Source of the DNA: Paenibacillus sp.
Lineage (GTDB): Bacteria > Bacillota > Bacilli > Paenibacillales > Paenibacillaceae
Direction: 5' to 3'
DNA: 37,590 bases
Assembly: GCA_031254035.1 (NCBI GenBank)
Contig: JAIRVF010000092.1
Location: 1 to 37,590, forward strand
Of the stretch, positions 1 through 7,812 are shown piece by piece. Under the pieces are notes generated by a model that searched no databases, had not been told where the DNA came from, and was given only the letters and a program-made list of their open reading frames with translations. Numbering within the stretch: the stretch's first letter is position 1; every line of letters begins with the position of its first letter. The position numbers were made by a program, and so were the translations under genes.

Positions 1-2
1 AC

Positions 3-179
3 TTCGGCTTCTATGTAAAGGATCTGGAACAAACAAAACAAGAACTGGAGTCAAAAGGAATCGAATTCTTCTCTCCGATCAATATAGTACCAGACTCACT
101 CACTACGGTGATTAATGCTTCCAAATGGGTAATCTTCCGAGACCCAGACGGAGTCATTATCGAATTAGTTGAAAGATAA
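3..179 (+). CDS. VOC-family (glyoxalase/bleomycin resistance-like) protein, C-terminal part
   Basis: The window opens inside this gene. The frame starting at base 3 reads FGFYVKDLEQTKQELESKG and ends with VIFRDPDGVIIELVER before TAA. The 'FRDPDG..IEL' ending is the classic last beta-strand of a vicinal oxygen chelate (VOC) fold module, where the final Glu is often a metal ligand. The start and the first half of the protein lie outside the window, so the substrate (glyoxalase, dioxygenase or drug binding) cannot be told. A hairpin with a T-run about 95 bases downstream would end the transcript. The family call is firm; the function is not. Confidence 0.8.
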   Translation, partial: FGFYVKDLEQTKQELESKGIEFFSPINIVPDSLTTVINASKWVIFRDPDGVIIELVER

Positions 180-272
180 AAACATAGGTTGCGAGAATAC
201 AGAATACCCCAATCTTCTCGGGGCCCGCATGAACCTAACCAGTATTTGATGAACAGCACATACGAAAGACTA

Positions 273-298
273 AGGAGCTGCCAAACAGCTCCTTTTTT
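273..298 (+). terminator. Rho-independent terminator after the VOC gene
   Basis: AGGAGCTG, a 5-base loop, CAGCTCCT, then TTTTTT: a perfect 8-bp stem followed by a T-run on the plus strand. It sits about 95 bases after the VOC stop codon, with no other plus-strand gene between. Confidence 0.85.
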
Positions 299-364
299 AA
301 TTTTGGTAAGGGCCAGGATGCGAGATCTCCGAAGTATATATTTTCTTATATCTTCAGAAAAACT

Positions 365-626
365 CTCTATCCTCGAGTTTTGAAGTCGAAACACCAATTG
401 TTTCGATTGTGCAACCTTTTCAGGTGTTTAGTGGTGTGAGAGGTAGAATTGATGCGATAGTGCATCCTTTTGACCATGAATGACCTAATTGCGCTCAAAA
501 AAAGGAAAAAGCCTGCACTTTCGCAAGCTTTTTATCCAAATCAAGCCGTTGTGTCGTAAATTGATGCACTTTTGCATCAATTTCGCTACTTGAAGGGGGG
601 CAGTTCACCTTTTGGGACAACCCCTT
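365..626. repeat. 262-bp structured repeat, copy 1
   Basis: This stretch recurs in the same orientation at 21571-21831, with roughly nine of ten bases identical by eye. Both copies begin CTCTATCCTCGAGTTTTGAA and end GGGACAACCCCTT. Inside are several hairpins: GATGC/GCATC near 452-470, a terminator-like stem AAAAAGC...GCTTTTT at 506-533, and AAATTGATGCA/TGCATCAATTT around 560-585. Read on the minus strand, the right end (AAGGGGTTGTCCCAAAAGG) resembles the tips of IS1182-like elements, as I recall them. No matching inverted terminal repeat is visible at the left end and there is no ORF. It may be an IS end remnant, a MITE, or a structured repeat family. Confidence 0.75.
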
Positions 627-632
627 GATTGT

Positions 633-673
633 AGAGAAACCTACGTTTTCTTCAAAACGCTGGGTTTCTCTTT
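633..673 (+). terminator. Terminator-like nested hairpin
   Basis: AGAGAAACC...GGGTTTCTCT with an inner CGTTTT/AAAACG stem around a CTTC loop, followed by TTTTGCTTTTTT. It directly follows repeat copy 1. No intact plus-strand gene precedes it, so it may belong to the repeat or to a lost gene. Confidence 0.6.
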
Positions 674-801
674 TGCTTTTTTGGGGGTTCAGATGTGCAG
701 GGTAACAGTTTGGACTTCACGCATAAGTTGGCGTTCAGTGTAACATCTGTTGAGGACTCGCCCCTCGCACTACATCATTATCTAGACTGCTGCTGTTCCA
801 A

Positions 802-938
802 TTAAGCGCTCATTATCGGAATGACTAACCATCCAAGCACTGCGCCAAGGCACCATACAGGCACGCTACTGCCAAAGGCTAAAATGCAGTTTTGTCCAAT
901 CAGACCTTGCACAGAGCCTCAGCAATACAGAGTTTCAT
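802..938 (-). pseudogene. Small membrane-protein ORF broken by a frameshift
   Basis: A strong ribosome binding site (AAAAGGAG, 8 bases before ATG at 938) leads into MKLCIAEALCKV and then a stop. Shifting by one base after codon 10 opens a hydrophobic reading frame (LIGQNCILAFGSSVPVWC, then LGAVLGWLVIPIMSA) ending at 802. The good start signal followed at once by a frameshift suggests a decayed gene or fragment with two membrane segments. I do not recognise the family. Bases 674-801 and 939-1092 hold nothing I can identify. Confidence 0.35.
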
Positions 939-1092
939 AATAGGTGCTCCTTTTCATTACTGGCTTTACTCAGGTCTATCACCTAAAGCAAGCCTATTAT
1001 AGTTTATCAAAAATGAAGACCTAATTCGATAGTTGGTTCGAGCTCAATCGTGAAAGCATCAGTCACACGTTCTGAAAACGAGGGTTTCTCTT

Positions 1093-2901
1093 CTAAATCT
1101 CTAGTTTCGCTTTCGAACCGGAGCCAGGCAACTGTTTGACATTGTGCTCTGCTTTGATCCGCTTCAATTTCGTCATCATATCGCTTTGCGACTCATTGCG
1201 TGATAACATCTCGCATTCGCGGAAGGCAAAATGTTTGCATCCCAAGCATTTATTCAAATCTAGCTGTGATAATCCGTAATTGATCGCATCACCCGTATGA
1301 TCGAAAAAGTGCTCCTCTCCGATCAGCATATACAATCCCGTTTTTTTCAATACTTCAAGTGGCTGCGGCTGAACCCCTGATACTAGAACGATCCCGCCAA
1401 AACTCTCAAAGTGTTTGACCAAGCTGGCCAAATTGGATTCGCCCGTAATGTCCATAAACGGAACTTTTCCCATCCGCAAAAGCAGTACTTTCGGTCTCTG
1501 ATGGATCGTATCCATAATCGACTCTTCGAACATGTTGGCTGCCCCGAAAAAGAGCGGGCCTTCAATCGTAAAGATATCCATTTGCGGGCAGTCATGGCCT
1601 TCAGTGACGATATGCGAACTCACTTTGTCATGTTTGTTGGCTCTATCAGGCAGCACTTTATCCACTTTTAACACATCACTCATCCGTTTAACGAACAAAA
1701 CCACAGCCAAAATTAAACCGAACTCGACGGCCGTTGTTAAATCCGTAAATACAGTCAATAAAAACGTAATAATCAGTACAAGTGAATCGCTTGTTTTGGT
1801 TTTCAAAACACGCATAAATTCTTTGCGTTCACTCATATTCCAAGCTACCAGCATCAAGATCGGAGCCATACTAGCCAGCGGGATCTCAGAGGCCAAAGGC
1901 GCAAACAAAACAAGCACCAGCAATACGACAATGCCATGGATAATTCCGGACATCGGCGACACAGCCCCGGTTTTGATGTTGGTTGCCGTCCGTGCAATTG
2001 CCCCAGTCGCCGGGATACCCCCGAAAAGAGGAGTTACCATATTGGCGACACCTTGGCCGATAAGCTCACGGTTACTATTATGACGGCTGCCTGTCATGCC
2101 GTCGGCAACAACCGCTGACAGCAAGGATTCGATCCCGCCCAGCATGGCGATTACAAACGCCGGTTGAATCAGCACTTTGACGCGTTCCCAAGTAATCTCC
2201 GGAAAGTGCAAATGAGGCAATGTACTTGGGATATCACCAAACGAAGATCCGATCGTCGCTACATTTCCTTTGAAGAACAAAGCTGCAACTACGCTTGAAA
2301 TGACCAGGCCTACCAGTGAACCGGGAACTTTCGGAAAAATCTTCGGTGTAACCAAGATTATAACCAAAGAAATGACGGCTGTGATGACACTGTAGACATT
2401 GATCGTGGACATATGAAGCGCGATTTCCTGCATGTTCGGCAGAAAGTTCTCATGTTTCTTAATTCCGCTTAATCCTAGAAAATTGGCGATTTGTCCACTG
2501 AAAATAATGACGGCAATCCCTGCGGTAAACCCGATCGTTACCGGCCGCGGGATAAATTTAATCAAAGCCCCCAGCTTGAAAAGCCCCATTAAAACCAGCA
2601 TGATTCCGGCCAAAAACCCAGCGATTAATAAATTCTCATATCCGTATTGAATGACAATCGCAAACAAAATGGGAATAAACGCCCCGGTTGGCCCACCGAT
2701 CTGAAATTTAGAGCCGCCAAGCAGGGAGATGAGAATACCAGCTACAATGGTGGTGTAAATGCCGTACTCCGGCTTGACCCCGGCAGCAATAGCAAATGCC
2801 ATTCCTAATGGAATGGCAATAATTCCAACAATTAATCCTGAAACAAGATCTTTGCGCAATGACGCGGCGTTATAACCTTCAAACCTTCCATTCCATTTCA
2901 T
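1093..2901 (-). CDS. SulP-family anion transporter with STAS domain
   Basis: Integral membrane transporter of the SulP/SLC26 family, which moves sulfate, bicarbonate or related anions. The N-terminal ~400 residues are a run of hydrophobic helices containing GLIVGIIAIPLGMAFAIA and the family-typical 'GGPTGAF' segment. Residues ~430-545 form a STAS domain (MDIFTIEGPLFFGAANMFEE... VPFMDITGESNL). After it comes a Cys cluster CLGCKHFAFREC (three Cys, about residues 552-563), which is not part of the core transporter fold and could bind metal or sense redox. I chose the ATG at 2901, which has AGG 10 bases ahead, over the ATG at 2910. An AT-rich palindrome at 2925-2948, similar to one before the neighbouring arsR-like gene, suggests repression by that protein. 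Length (602 aa) is normal. The substrate is not determined. Confidence 0.9.
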   Translation of the reverse strand: MKWNGRFEGYNAASLRKDLVSGLIVGIIAIPLGMAFAIAAGVKPEYGIYTTIVAGILISLLGGSKFQIGGPTGAFIPILFAIVIQYGYENLLIAGFLAGIMLVLMGLFKLGALIKFIPRPVTIGFTAGIAVIIFSGQIANFLGLSGIKKHENFLPNMQEIALHMSTINVYSVITAVISLVIILVTPKIFPKVPGSLVGLVISSVVAALFFKGNVATIGSSFGDIPSTLPHLHFPEITWERVKVLIQPAFVIAMLGGIESLLSAVVADGMTGSRHNSNRELIGQGVANMVTPLFGGIPATGAIARTATNIKTGAVSPMSGIIHGIVVLLVLVLFAPLASEIPLASMAPILMLVAWNMSERKEFMRVLKTKTSDSLVLIITFLLTVFTDLTTAVEFGLILAVVLFVKRMSDVLKVDKVLPDRANKHDKVSSHIVTEGHDCPQMDIFTIEGPLFFGAANMFEESIMDTIHQRPKVLLLRMGKVPFMDITGESNLASLVKHFESFGGIVLVSGVQPQPLEVLKKTGLYMLIGEEHFFDHTGDAINYGLSQLDLNKCLGCKHFAFRECEMLSRNESQSDMMTKLKRIKAEHNVKQLPGSGSKAKLEI

Positions 2902-2924
2902 TAGACACATACCTGCAATTCTTT

Positions 2925-2948
2925 ATATATTTGATTATTTGAATATAT
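2925..2948. promoter_or_regulatory. Probable ArsR-type operator upstream of the SulP gene
   Basis: A 24-base AT-rich imperfect palindrome, ATATAT...(14 bases)...ATAT, including TTGAATATAT. The same 10-mer TTGAATATAT recurs at 3430-3439 before the ArsR-type gene. Small winged-helix ArsR proteins bind such sites; binding by this particular protein is inference. Confidence 0.5.
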
Positions 2949-3016
2949 AGAGATCGTACGCTCTGGACGTCATCCGTGTCAATCGTCAAAACTAGCGTAA
3001 TCAATGGCTGACAACC

Positions 3017-3064
3017 AAAAAAACAAGGTCCTTCTTGATTTTTCTCAAGAAAGACCTTGTTTTT
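3017..3064 (-). terminator. Terminator after the ArsR-type gene
   Basis: On the minus strand CAAGGTC.TTCTTGA pairs with TCAAGAA.GACCTTG around a short loop, and a T-run follows. It lies 6 bases past the ArsR stop. The SulP gene therefore probably has its own promoter downstream of this site. Confidence 0.85.
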
Positions 3065-3070
3065 ACCGTA

Positions 3071-3400
3071 TTAAGGCTCATTTCGAATACCTTCAAGCAA
3101 GGAAATGGCATCAACAAGATGATTATCGAAAATTTGCTTTGCTACAGCTAGCAGATCTTTTATAAGCGGATCGCGCAAGGAATAAATAACCGAGGTGCCG
3201 TCTTTAATGCCAGTAACCACGTTTTTATTACGCAGTACGGCCAATTGCTGGGATACGGCTGAACCTTCCGAACCTAAAATACTCTGTATTTCATTGACGT
3301 TTTTATCGCCTTCGCTCAAAACCTCTAGTATACGAATTCTCATCGGATGCGCTAGCGCTTTAAAAAAATCGGCTTTAAACTGCTGGATGGTTTGATTCAT
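3071..3400 (-). CDS. ArsR-family transcriptional repressor
   Basis: A 109-residue winged-helix regulator. It opens MNQTIQQFKADFFKALAHP and continues MRIRILEVLSEGDKNVNEI, the standard ArsR/SmtB start. The recognition helix is around SEGSAVSQQLAVLRNKNVV, and the wing includes GTSVIYSLRDP. Start chosen at 3400, where AAAGGGAG stands 7 bases before ATG; the longer frame upstream lacks family similarity. The protein has no cysteine at all, so it is not a Cys-thiolate metal sensor or a persulfide sensor; some other signal must apply. It is followed by a terminator and then the SulP transporter gene, the likely target. The palindrome at 3430-3445 suggests autoregulation. Confidence 0.88.
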   Translation of the reverse strand: MNQTIQQFKADFFKALAHPMRIRILEVLSEGDKNVNEIQSILGSEGSAVSQQLAVLRNKNVVTGIKDGTSVIYSLRDPLIKDLLAVAKQIFDNHLVDAISLLEGIRNEP

Positions 3401-3429
3401 GGCGTAGCTCCCTTTTACAGCTAAAACTT

Positions 3430-3445
3430 TTGAATATATGAATAT
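3430..3445. promoter_or_regulatory. Probable ArsR-type operator at the arsR-like promoter
   Basis: TTGAATATATGAATAT, overlapping a likely -10 region 30-45 bases before the ArsR start. It shares TTGAATATAT with the site before the SulP gene. Confidence 0.5.
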
Positions 3446-3580
3446 AATAGCACAAGCTGCAACATCCGAGAAAACAAACTCCACCATGTTGTCCCAATAA
3501 ATTCCGTCCTGCAAGTTTAGAGTGCCCATGTTTTCCTACTGAATAGGTTCCATTTTTTAAAACAAGTAGTTAAACCTATC

Positions 3581-4786
3581 TCAAATATTTTCCTTTTCGA
3601 TAGGCTTAGCCGCATGGGCAAGGAAACCCGCGACGGTTATAGCGACAAGCACGACAATCAGGGCTCGAAGCAAGCCAACTGATTCGCCAATAATCCCCAA
3701 AATCGGCGGGCCAACCAGGAATGCGAGATAACCTGCGGTAGATACTGCTCCCACCCTTGCCGCTACTCCGCGAGGATCATCTCCCGCAGCGGACAGCCCT
3801 ACCGGGAAGCCAAATGCTGCACCAAATCCCCAAAGCACAATCCCTACAGTCGCAACCTCATAACTTGGCCCCAATATAACAATAAGTATCCCTGCAATCG
3901 CGGAAAGCGCGGATGTCCGTAGAACGGTTACTCTGCCGAATCGGTCGAGCAAGATACCGCCTGTTGCACGCCCAATCGTCATGGCTCCCACAAATAGACC
4001 AAAAGCGAATGAACCCGTGGCTGGCGTAACTTTGTATCCATCCACCATTACCAGCGGTAACCAGTCATTTGCAGATCCTTCCGCAAAAGCCATTCCAAGC
4101 ACGATGATACCGATCAGAACCGTACGCCGCTCTTTCCACACGGCCATGCGTTCCTTGGCACTCATTGGTGGTTCATTCGAATTATTACGAGTTTCCTTCC
4201 CCGTACCTGCGGGTACGAGCTGGCATAAATATATTCCAGATACCACAATAATTGCTGCAACAATTCCCAAGTGAACAGTAACCGATATACCGGACTGAAT
4301 TGCGGCTGATCCGGCGATTGCTCCAAGCAGTGTACCCACGCTGAATGCGGCATGAAAACCGGTTAACAGCGACTTTTGAGAAGCTCTCTCCACTGCTGTT
4401 CCCTCCACATTCATTGCCACATCCCCTATTCCGTTCCCAAAACCAAAAACAGCCAAACCTAAAAACAAAGTTGTACCGTTCGTCAGCCATGAGCCGCCTA
4501 TGCCCACAATTACAAGTCCAACAGAACTAACTAGCAGGCCAACCACAATGACATAGCGAGCGCCCTTATGCGCAATAAGATGACTAGCACACAACAGACC
4601 GATTATAGAGCCTACGGCGAGTCCAAATATAATCCAGCCCATTTGTGCCGTGGTAGCCCCCAGCGCATCCCGAATTGTTGGCGTACGCGATACCCATGAT
4701 GCTATCGCAAACCCCGGAAGTGCAAAAATAAAATAAATGGCGATCCGCCACAAAAATATTTGACGACTATTTAATGAATGATTCAT
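3581..4786 (-). CDS. MFS transporter, YbjJ-like
   Basis: A 401-residue major facilitator with about 12 hydrophobic helices. Segments such as GFAIASWVSRTPTIRDALG and GFGNGIGDVAMNVEGTAVE resemble the YbjJ/FucP-like group often linked to sugar or small-metabolite transport. Start at 4786 is fixed by AGGAGGAC 6 bases upstream; the extra 18 codons in the longer frame have no such site. It lies 66 bases downstream of the ROK gene on the same strand, so the two were probably one operon with the ROK protein as regulator. Because that regulator carries a stop codon in its DNA-binding half, the transporter may now be constitutive. The substrate cannot be told from sequence. Confidence 0.88.
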   Translation of the reverse strand: MNHSLNSRQIFLWRIAIYFIFALPGFAIASWVSRTPTIRDALGATTAQMGWIIFGLAVGSIIGLLCASHLIAHKGARYVIVVGLLVSSVGLVIVGIGGSWLTNGTTLFLGLAVFGFGNGIGDVAMNVEGTAVERASQKSLLTGFHAAFSVGTLLGAIAGSAAIQSGISVTVHLGIVAAIIVVSGIYLCQLVPAGTGKETRNNSNEPPMSAKERMAVWKERRTVLIGIIVLGMAFAEGSANDWLPLVMVDGYKVTPATGSFAFGLFVGAMTIGRATGGILLDRFGRVTVLRTSALSAIAGILIVILGPSYEVATVGIVLWGFGAAFGFPVGLSAAGDDPRGVAARVGAVSTAGYLAFLVGPPILGIIGESVGLLRALIVVLVAITVAGFLAHAAKPIEKENI

Positions 4787-4852
4787 GAATGTCCTCCTAA
4801 GTATGATAATTCCTATCTCTGCGGTTGAAACCAGGAGCACGTCCCTTTCATT

Positions 4853-5884
4853 TTACCTCCGTTTCTCTACCAGCTTCAGCGAATAGGCAAGGCTTTCCAG
4901 CGTCATTGTAATTAATCCATACATGTAGTCCTCATCCGGATGCTCCAGCAGCGTAAGGTGAGGCATATGCATCTCTGGAATATACCTTAGGCATTCCTGC
5001 CGGATCAGTTCCACATCAGCAGGCTGTACTAGACTTCCCGTCAAAGCAATCTTCTCTGGGTTCATTACTGCGATCAGACTTGATACGGCACAAGCAGCCA
5101 GTGGATGAAAAGTTTTCCGATCATGCAGCTGACGCAGCTGTTCCTCACGGGTTATGCTAAATGGTAAAAAGGCAATTTCCCCTGCGAACCTTGTATTCCC
5201 CCTGTGGATATGCCCATCCACCATCAAACCAGCTCCCGGGAAACTCCCTTCGATAAATGTCGCAACGGCAACGGACTTCTCGTCATCGTATTCCTGCTTC
5301 TGGTAAAAGCCGTACACAGTCGAGTTCATGTCATTCTCAAGAATGACCTCGACCTCATGTTTCTCACGAATAGCAGCCTCCAGTGGGACATGAATCAGTT
5401 CCGGTATATCCCCGACAGTGATGACGCCCTCATTGACGACACCCGGAACGCCGATCCCAACAGCCCTGATGTGTGGATATCGAGAAATGAGTCTATCAAT
5501 CAGCTGATAGATCACTGCAGCATCCATCTGTTCGGTTTCCTGGAATCCTTCCTCTACTGCTTCTCCTGCGAGGTTGGCAACCGTAAACGTGAGCGAGTGC
5601 ATCTTCAACCCAGCTTTGATAATAATGCACGCAATATAAGAAAAGTTCACGTTAAACTGGTACAATCTGGCGGGACGTCCACCGCTTGATTCCTCCATAT
5701 CTAGCTCGAGCAGTTCACCGGGGTCCAGCAGCTAATTAAGAATGCTGCCGCAGGTGGCTATACTTAAACCTGTAGCCTGGGCCACCATTGATTTCGTACC
5801 TTGTGTCATCGTTTTGAGAGCCTGCCTAACCAGCTCCTGATTCATTTTTTTGATTCGCATTGTATTGTTTGTAATGGGATTCAT
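4853..5884 (-). pseudogene. ROK-family transcriptional regulator with an in-frame amber codon
   Basis: The frame from ATG 5884 reads an N-terminal helix-turn-helix (NQELVRQALKTMTQGTKSMV, AQATGLSIATCGSILN), then TAG at codon 51 (5734-5732), then continues in the same frame through LLDPGELLELDMEESSGGRP into a ROK sugar-kinase-like domain (VGIGVPGVV, ILENDMNSTVYG, GAGLMVDGHIHRGNTRFAGE, IALTGSLVQ). A single GAG-to-TAG change would explain the stop. The expected ROK zinc-site cysteine cluster after the 'G..GHIHRG...AGE' region is absent. Downstream ATG 5698 could restart a 281-residue protein lacking DNA binding. It heads a likely operon with the MFS transporter. Alternatives are sequencing error or readthrough. 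Confidence 0.8.
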
Positions 5885-5899
5885 GAATTAAAATTCCAC

Positions 5900-5949
5900 C
5901 TCACTTTACTTTTCACGATACTTTTCACAATACTTTTAATAAGTATTAA
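5900..5949. promoter_or_regulatory. Three 12-bp tandem repeats plus a palindrome upstream of the ROK gene
   Basis: Bases 5900-5935 are three consecutive 12-mers, CTCACTTTACTT, TTCACGATACTT and TTCACAATACTT, followed directly by the palindrome TTAATAAGTATTAA (5936-5949). They lie between the ROK start codon and its likely promoter. Helically phased repeats with a palindrome look like an operator array, probably for the ROK protein itself. Confidence 0.45.
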
Positions 5950-6025
5950 CTTAATCGATCTAAACCTTTTTGTCTATCTTTATTTCCACTTTCTTATATC
6001 TAAAAAAACAGTATTCCGTTAAAAC

Positions 6026-6053
6026 GAAAAAGCCGCCAATTTGGCGACTTTTT
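6026..6053 (-). terminator. Terminator after the serine hydrolase gene
   Basis: AAAAAGTCGCCAA pairs with TTGGCGGCTTTTT on the minus strand, 38 bases past the stop of the serine hydrolase. The T/A-flanked stem could work both ways. Confidence 0.85.
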
Positions 6054-6091
6054 ATGCGTTATATATGATCATTTATATTCGATTTTTCTGC

Positions 6092-7291
6092 CTATTTCAT
6101 TTCAACCCGGTGATAAGGCACTTCAACTCCTTCATCGATAAATAATTGATTCGCGGCATCTACATAACTCATCGTATTGCGTACCCAATAATACGACTCA
6201 TCGATTTTAAAAAGCGGCACGGGCAGCTGATGTTCAAATGAGATAATCAATTGGTTGTCTTTCCCAATCGTAAATCTTGTGTCAAGTCCATCATCTAATT
6301 CATATCGTCCCGTAATATCATCTTTATTGGCAAGAGGTAAAATGACTACATGTTTCGGTGCCTCGACAGCATCCCGTTTATCCATGAAGCAATCCATGAT
6401 CTCTTGTTCATATTGCGGAAACACTTCTTGATTTGTCGCCAACACAATGACTTCTTCCGTTGATCTGTTCAAAAAAGCTTGTGCCGAGCAACCAATCCAT
6501 CCGCCTGTATGGCCGACCCACTCATCTTGAAGGATAAATCCATAACCATAATGCTCTGCGGTATCTGTTGGTGTTAAGATCAATTGCACAGTCTCTTTGC
6601 AAATGTACCGACCTTCCCAAAAAGCTTTTAAAAACTTGGCTACCTCCCTCACTGTTGCATAAATACCACCATCGCCATATTCATCATTGTATTTTTCAGC
6701 TTCGCGTAAATATCGGTCATCAATCGCCTTTTGATATTGCTGCTTCTCATAATCATACGTTTGGCCTTGGGCTTCGAATTTGGTAGGTTGCGTTGTCATA
6801 TGGGCAAGATTTAATGGCTCAGCAATATATTGCTGTAAATAGGTCTCATACGTTAGGCCGCTCACTTCTTCAATCATTTTTGCAAGCAAAACATAATTTG
6901 TATTGCTATAAGACCAATATGCATTTGGCACAAATTGCGGCAGTGCTGCTTCGACAAATGATTCAACACTTATGCTTAAATCTTCAGCAATATACTCTGG
7001 AATACCGGATGTGTGTGTAAGTAATTGCGCAACGGTCACCTCGGTAAAATGTGGTACGTTAAACCATTTTGAGAGCTTATCCTCTAGTCGTACCTGCCCC
7101 TTTTCGATGAGCTGGAATGCCATTACCGCTGTAATCATTTTACTTAATGACGCCAGGTTAAATTGTGTATTTTCCGAAATCAGGTGCTGCTTTGCGATTT
7201 CTTGATAACCATGATAATACTGCTTGATTTGTCCGTTTTTTTCATGATACACAGCACCATTAAACGAAATATTTTGAAGTAAATTCTCCAT
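6092..7291 (-). CDS. Serine hydrolase of the class C beta-lactamase family
   Basis: A 399-residue protein of the beta-lactamase/D-Ala-D-Ala peptidase (esterase) fold. The catalytic SxxK is S48-L-S-K51, the tyrosine motif is Y128-S-N130, and the third motif is H261-T-G263. NTQFNLASLSKMITAV and LLTHTSGIPEY are typical. There is no signal peptide, which points to a cytoplasmic esterase or peptidase rather than a secreted beta-lactamase. The C-terminal ~85 residues look like the small beta-rich extension found in this family. The start at 7291 has GGGGG about 9 bases upstream. The gene lies 54 bases after a MarR regulator, and a palindromic site identical to one at the MarR promoter sits in that gap, so the MarR protein probably controls it. 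Substrate unknown. Confidence 0.88.
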   Translation of the reverse strand: MENLLQNISFNGAVYHEKNGQIKQYYHGYQEIAKQHLISENTQFNLASLSKMITAVMAFQLIEKGQVRLEDKLSKWFNVPHFTEVTVAQLLTHTSGIPEYIAEDLSISVESFVEAALPQFVPNAYWSYSNTNYVLLAKMIEEVSGLTYETYLQQYIAEPLNLAHMTTQPTKFEAQGQTYDYEKQQYQKAIDDRYLREAEKYNDEYGDGGIYATVREVAKFLKAFWEGRYICKETVQLILTPTDTAEHYGYGFILQDEWVGHTGGWIGCSAQAFLNRSTEEVIVLATNQEVFPQYEQEIMDCFMDKRDAVEAPKHVVILPLANKDDITGRYELDDGLDTRFTIGKDNQLIISFEHQLPVPLFKIDESYYWVRNTMSYVDAANQLFIDEGVEVPYHRVEMK

Positions 7292-7310
7292 TCATTAACC
7301 CCCTAAACAA

Positions 7311-7330
7311 ATTAGATATCTAACATATTG
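7311..7330 (-). promoter_or_regulatory. MarR operator copy upstream of the serine hydrolase gene
   Basis: Read on the minus strand this is CAATATGTTAGATATCTAAT, with the perfect palindrome TTAGATATCTAA at its core. The identical 20 bases occur at the marR promoter (7793-7812, plus-strand reading). It is 20-39 bases before the hydrolase start codon. Confidence 0.75.
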
Positions 7331-7345
7331 AGCGCGAAGAAATTG

Positions 7346-7780
7346 TTACAATTCCTTCATCGCAATCTCCCTCAATTTTTTTACAATGCGTTCTAATTCG
7401 TCTATCTCTATTGATGAAAGTTTGCTATAAATCTGATCAGCGACTTGCTGTTCTACATAATCTTGTTTCGCAAAATACTCCGCTCCTTTTTTAGCTAACG
7501 TAATAAATACTTCGCGTCGGTTTCGTGGATTAATTTCCCGCTTGATATATTGGTTCTTTTCTAATTTCCCGATCAATTGGCTGACGGCGCTGGAGCTAAT
7601 GTCCATTTCAATGGCTATTTCACCGACCGTAATGCGTTTTGCCAAGTACACAATATCCAATACAACCGCTTGCTGTGCTGTTATGCCGCTATGTAAATAT
7701 TGCTTGTAATGTTTAAAGATGAGACGGTTTATTGTATATTCGGCTTCATTTATACGCTTGACCTGTTCATATAAAGACAA
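7346..7780 (-). CDS. MarR-family transcriptional regulator
   Basis: A winged-helix regulator of about 144 residues. The DNA-binding part is ITVGEIAIEMDISSSAVSQL followed by IGKLEKNQYIKREINPRNRR, with the wing Asn-Arg-Arg typical of MarR; flanking helices would dimerise. No ATG start is available. TTG at 7780 has the weak site GGCGGGTGA just upstream, whereas TTG at 7795 would leave almost no leader because the promoter (-35 TTGACG, 17-bp spacer, -10 TAATAT) puts the transcript start near 7806. I therefore prefer 7780, although 7795 (149 aa) remains possible. The gene sits between the SDR gene upstream and the hydrolase downstream and has its own operator. Confidence 0.85.
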   Translation of the reverse strand: MSLYEQVKRINEAEYTINRLIFKHYKQYLHSGITAQQAVVLDIVYLAKRITVGEIAIEMDISSSAVSQLIGKLEKNQYIKREINPRNRREVFITLAKKGAEYFAKQDYVEQQVADQIYSKLSSIEIDELERIVKKLREIAMKEL

Positions 7781-7792
7781 AAAATCACCCGC

Positions 7793-7812
7793 CAATATGT
7801 TAGATATCTAAT
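7793..7812 (+). promoter_or_regulatory. MarR operator copy at its own promoter
   Basis: CAATATGTTAGATATCTAAT, identical to the site before the serine hydrolase gene. It covers the predicted transcription start and abuts the -10 box, a position fit for autorepression. Confidence 0.75.

Noticed and set aside
11..397. 128-codon minus-strand open frame
   Set aside because: Runs over the VOC gene, a terminator and the start of the repeat; no domain and no ribosome site.
1532..2083. 183-codon plus-strand open frame
   Set aside because: Lies wholly antisense to the SulP gene, has no ribosome site and shows no recognisable domain; it is a shadow of the real frame.
6092..7291. Beta-lactamase giving antibiotic resistance
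   Set aside because: The SxxK/YSN/HTG motifs are present, but there is no signal peptide and the family is dominated by esterases and peptidases.
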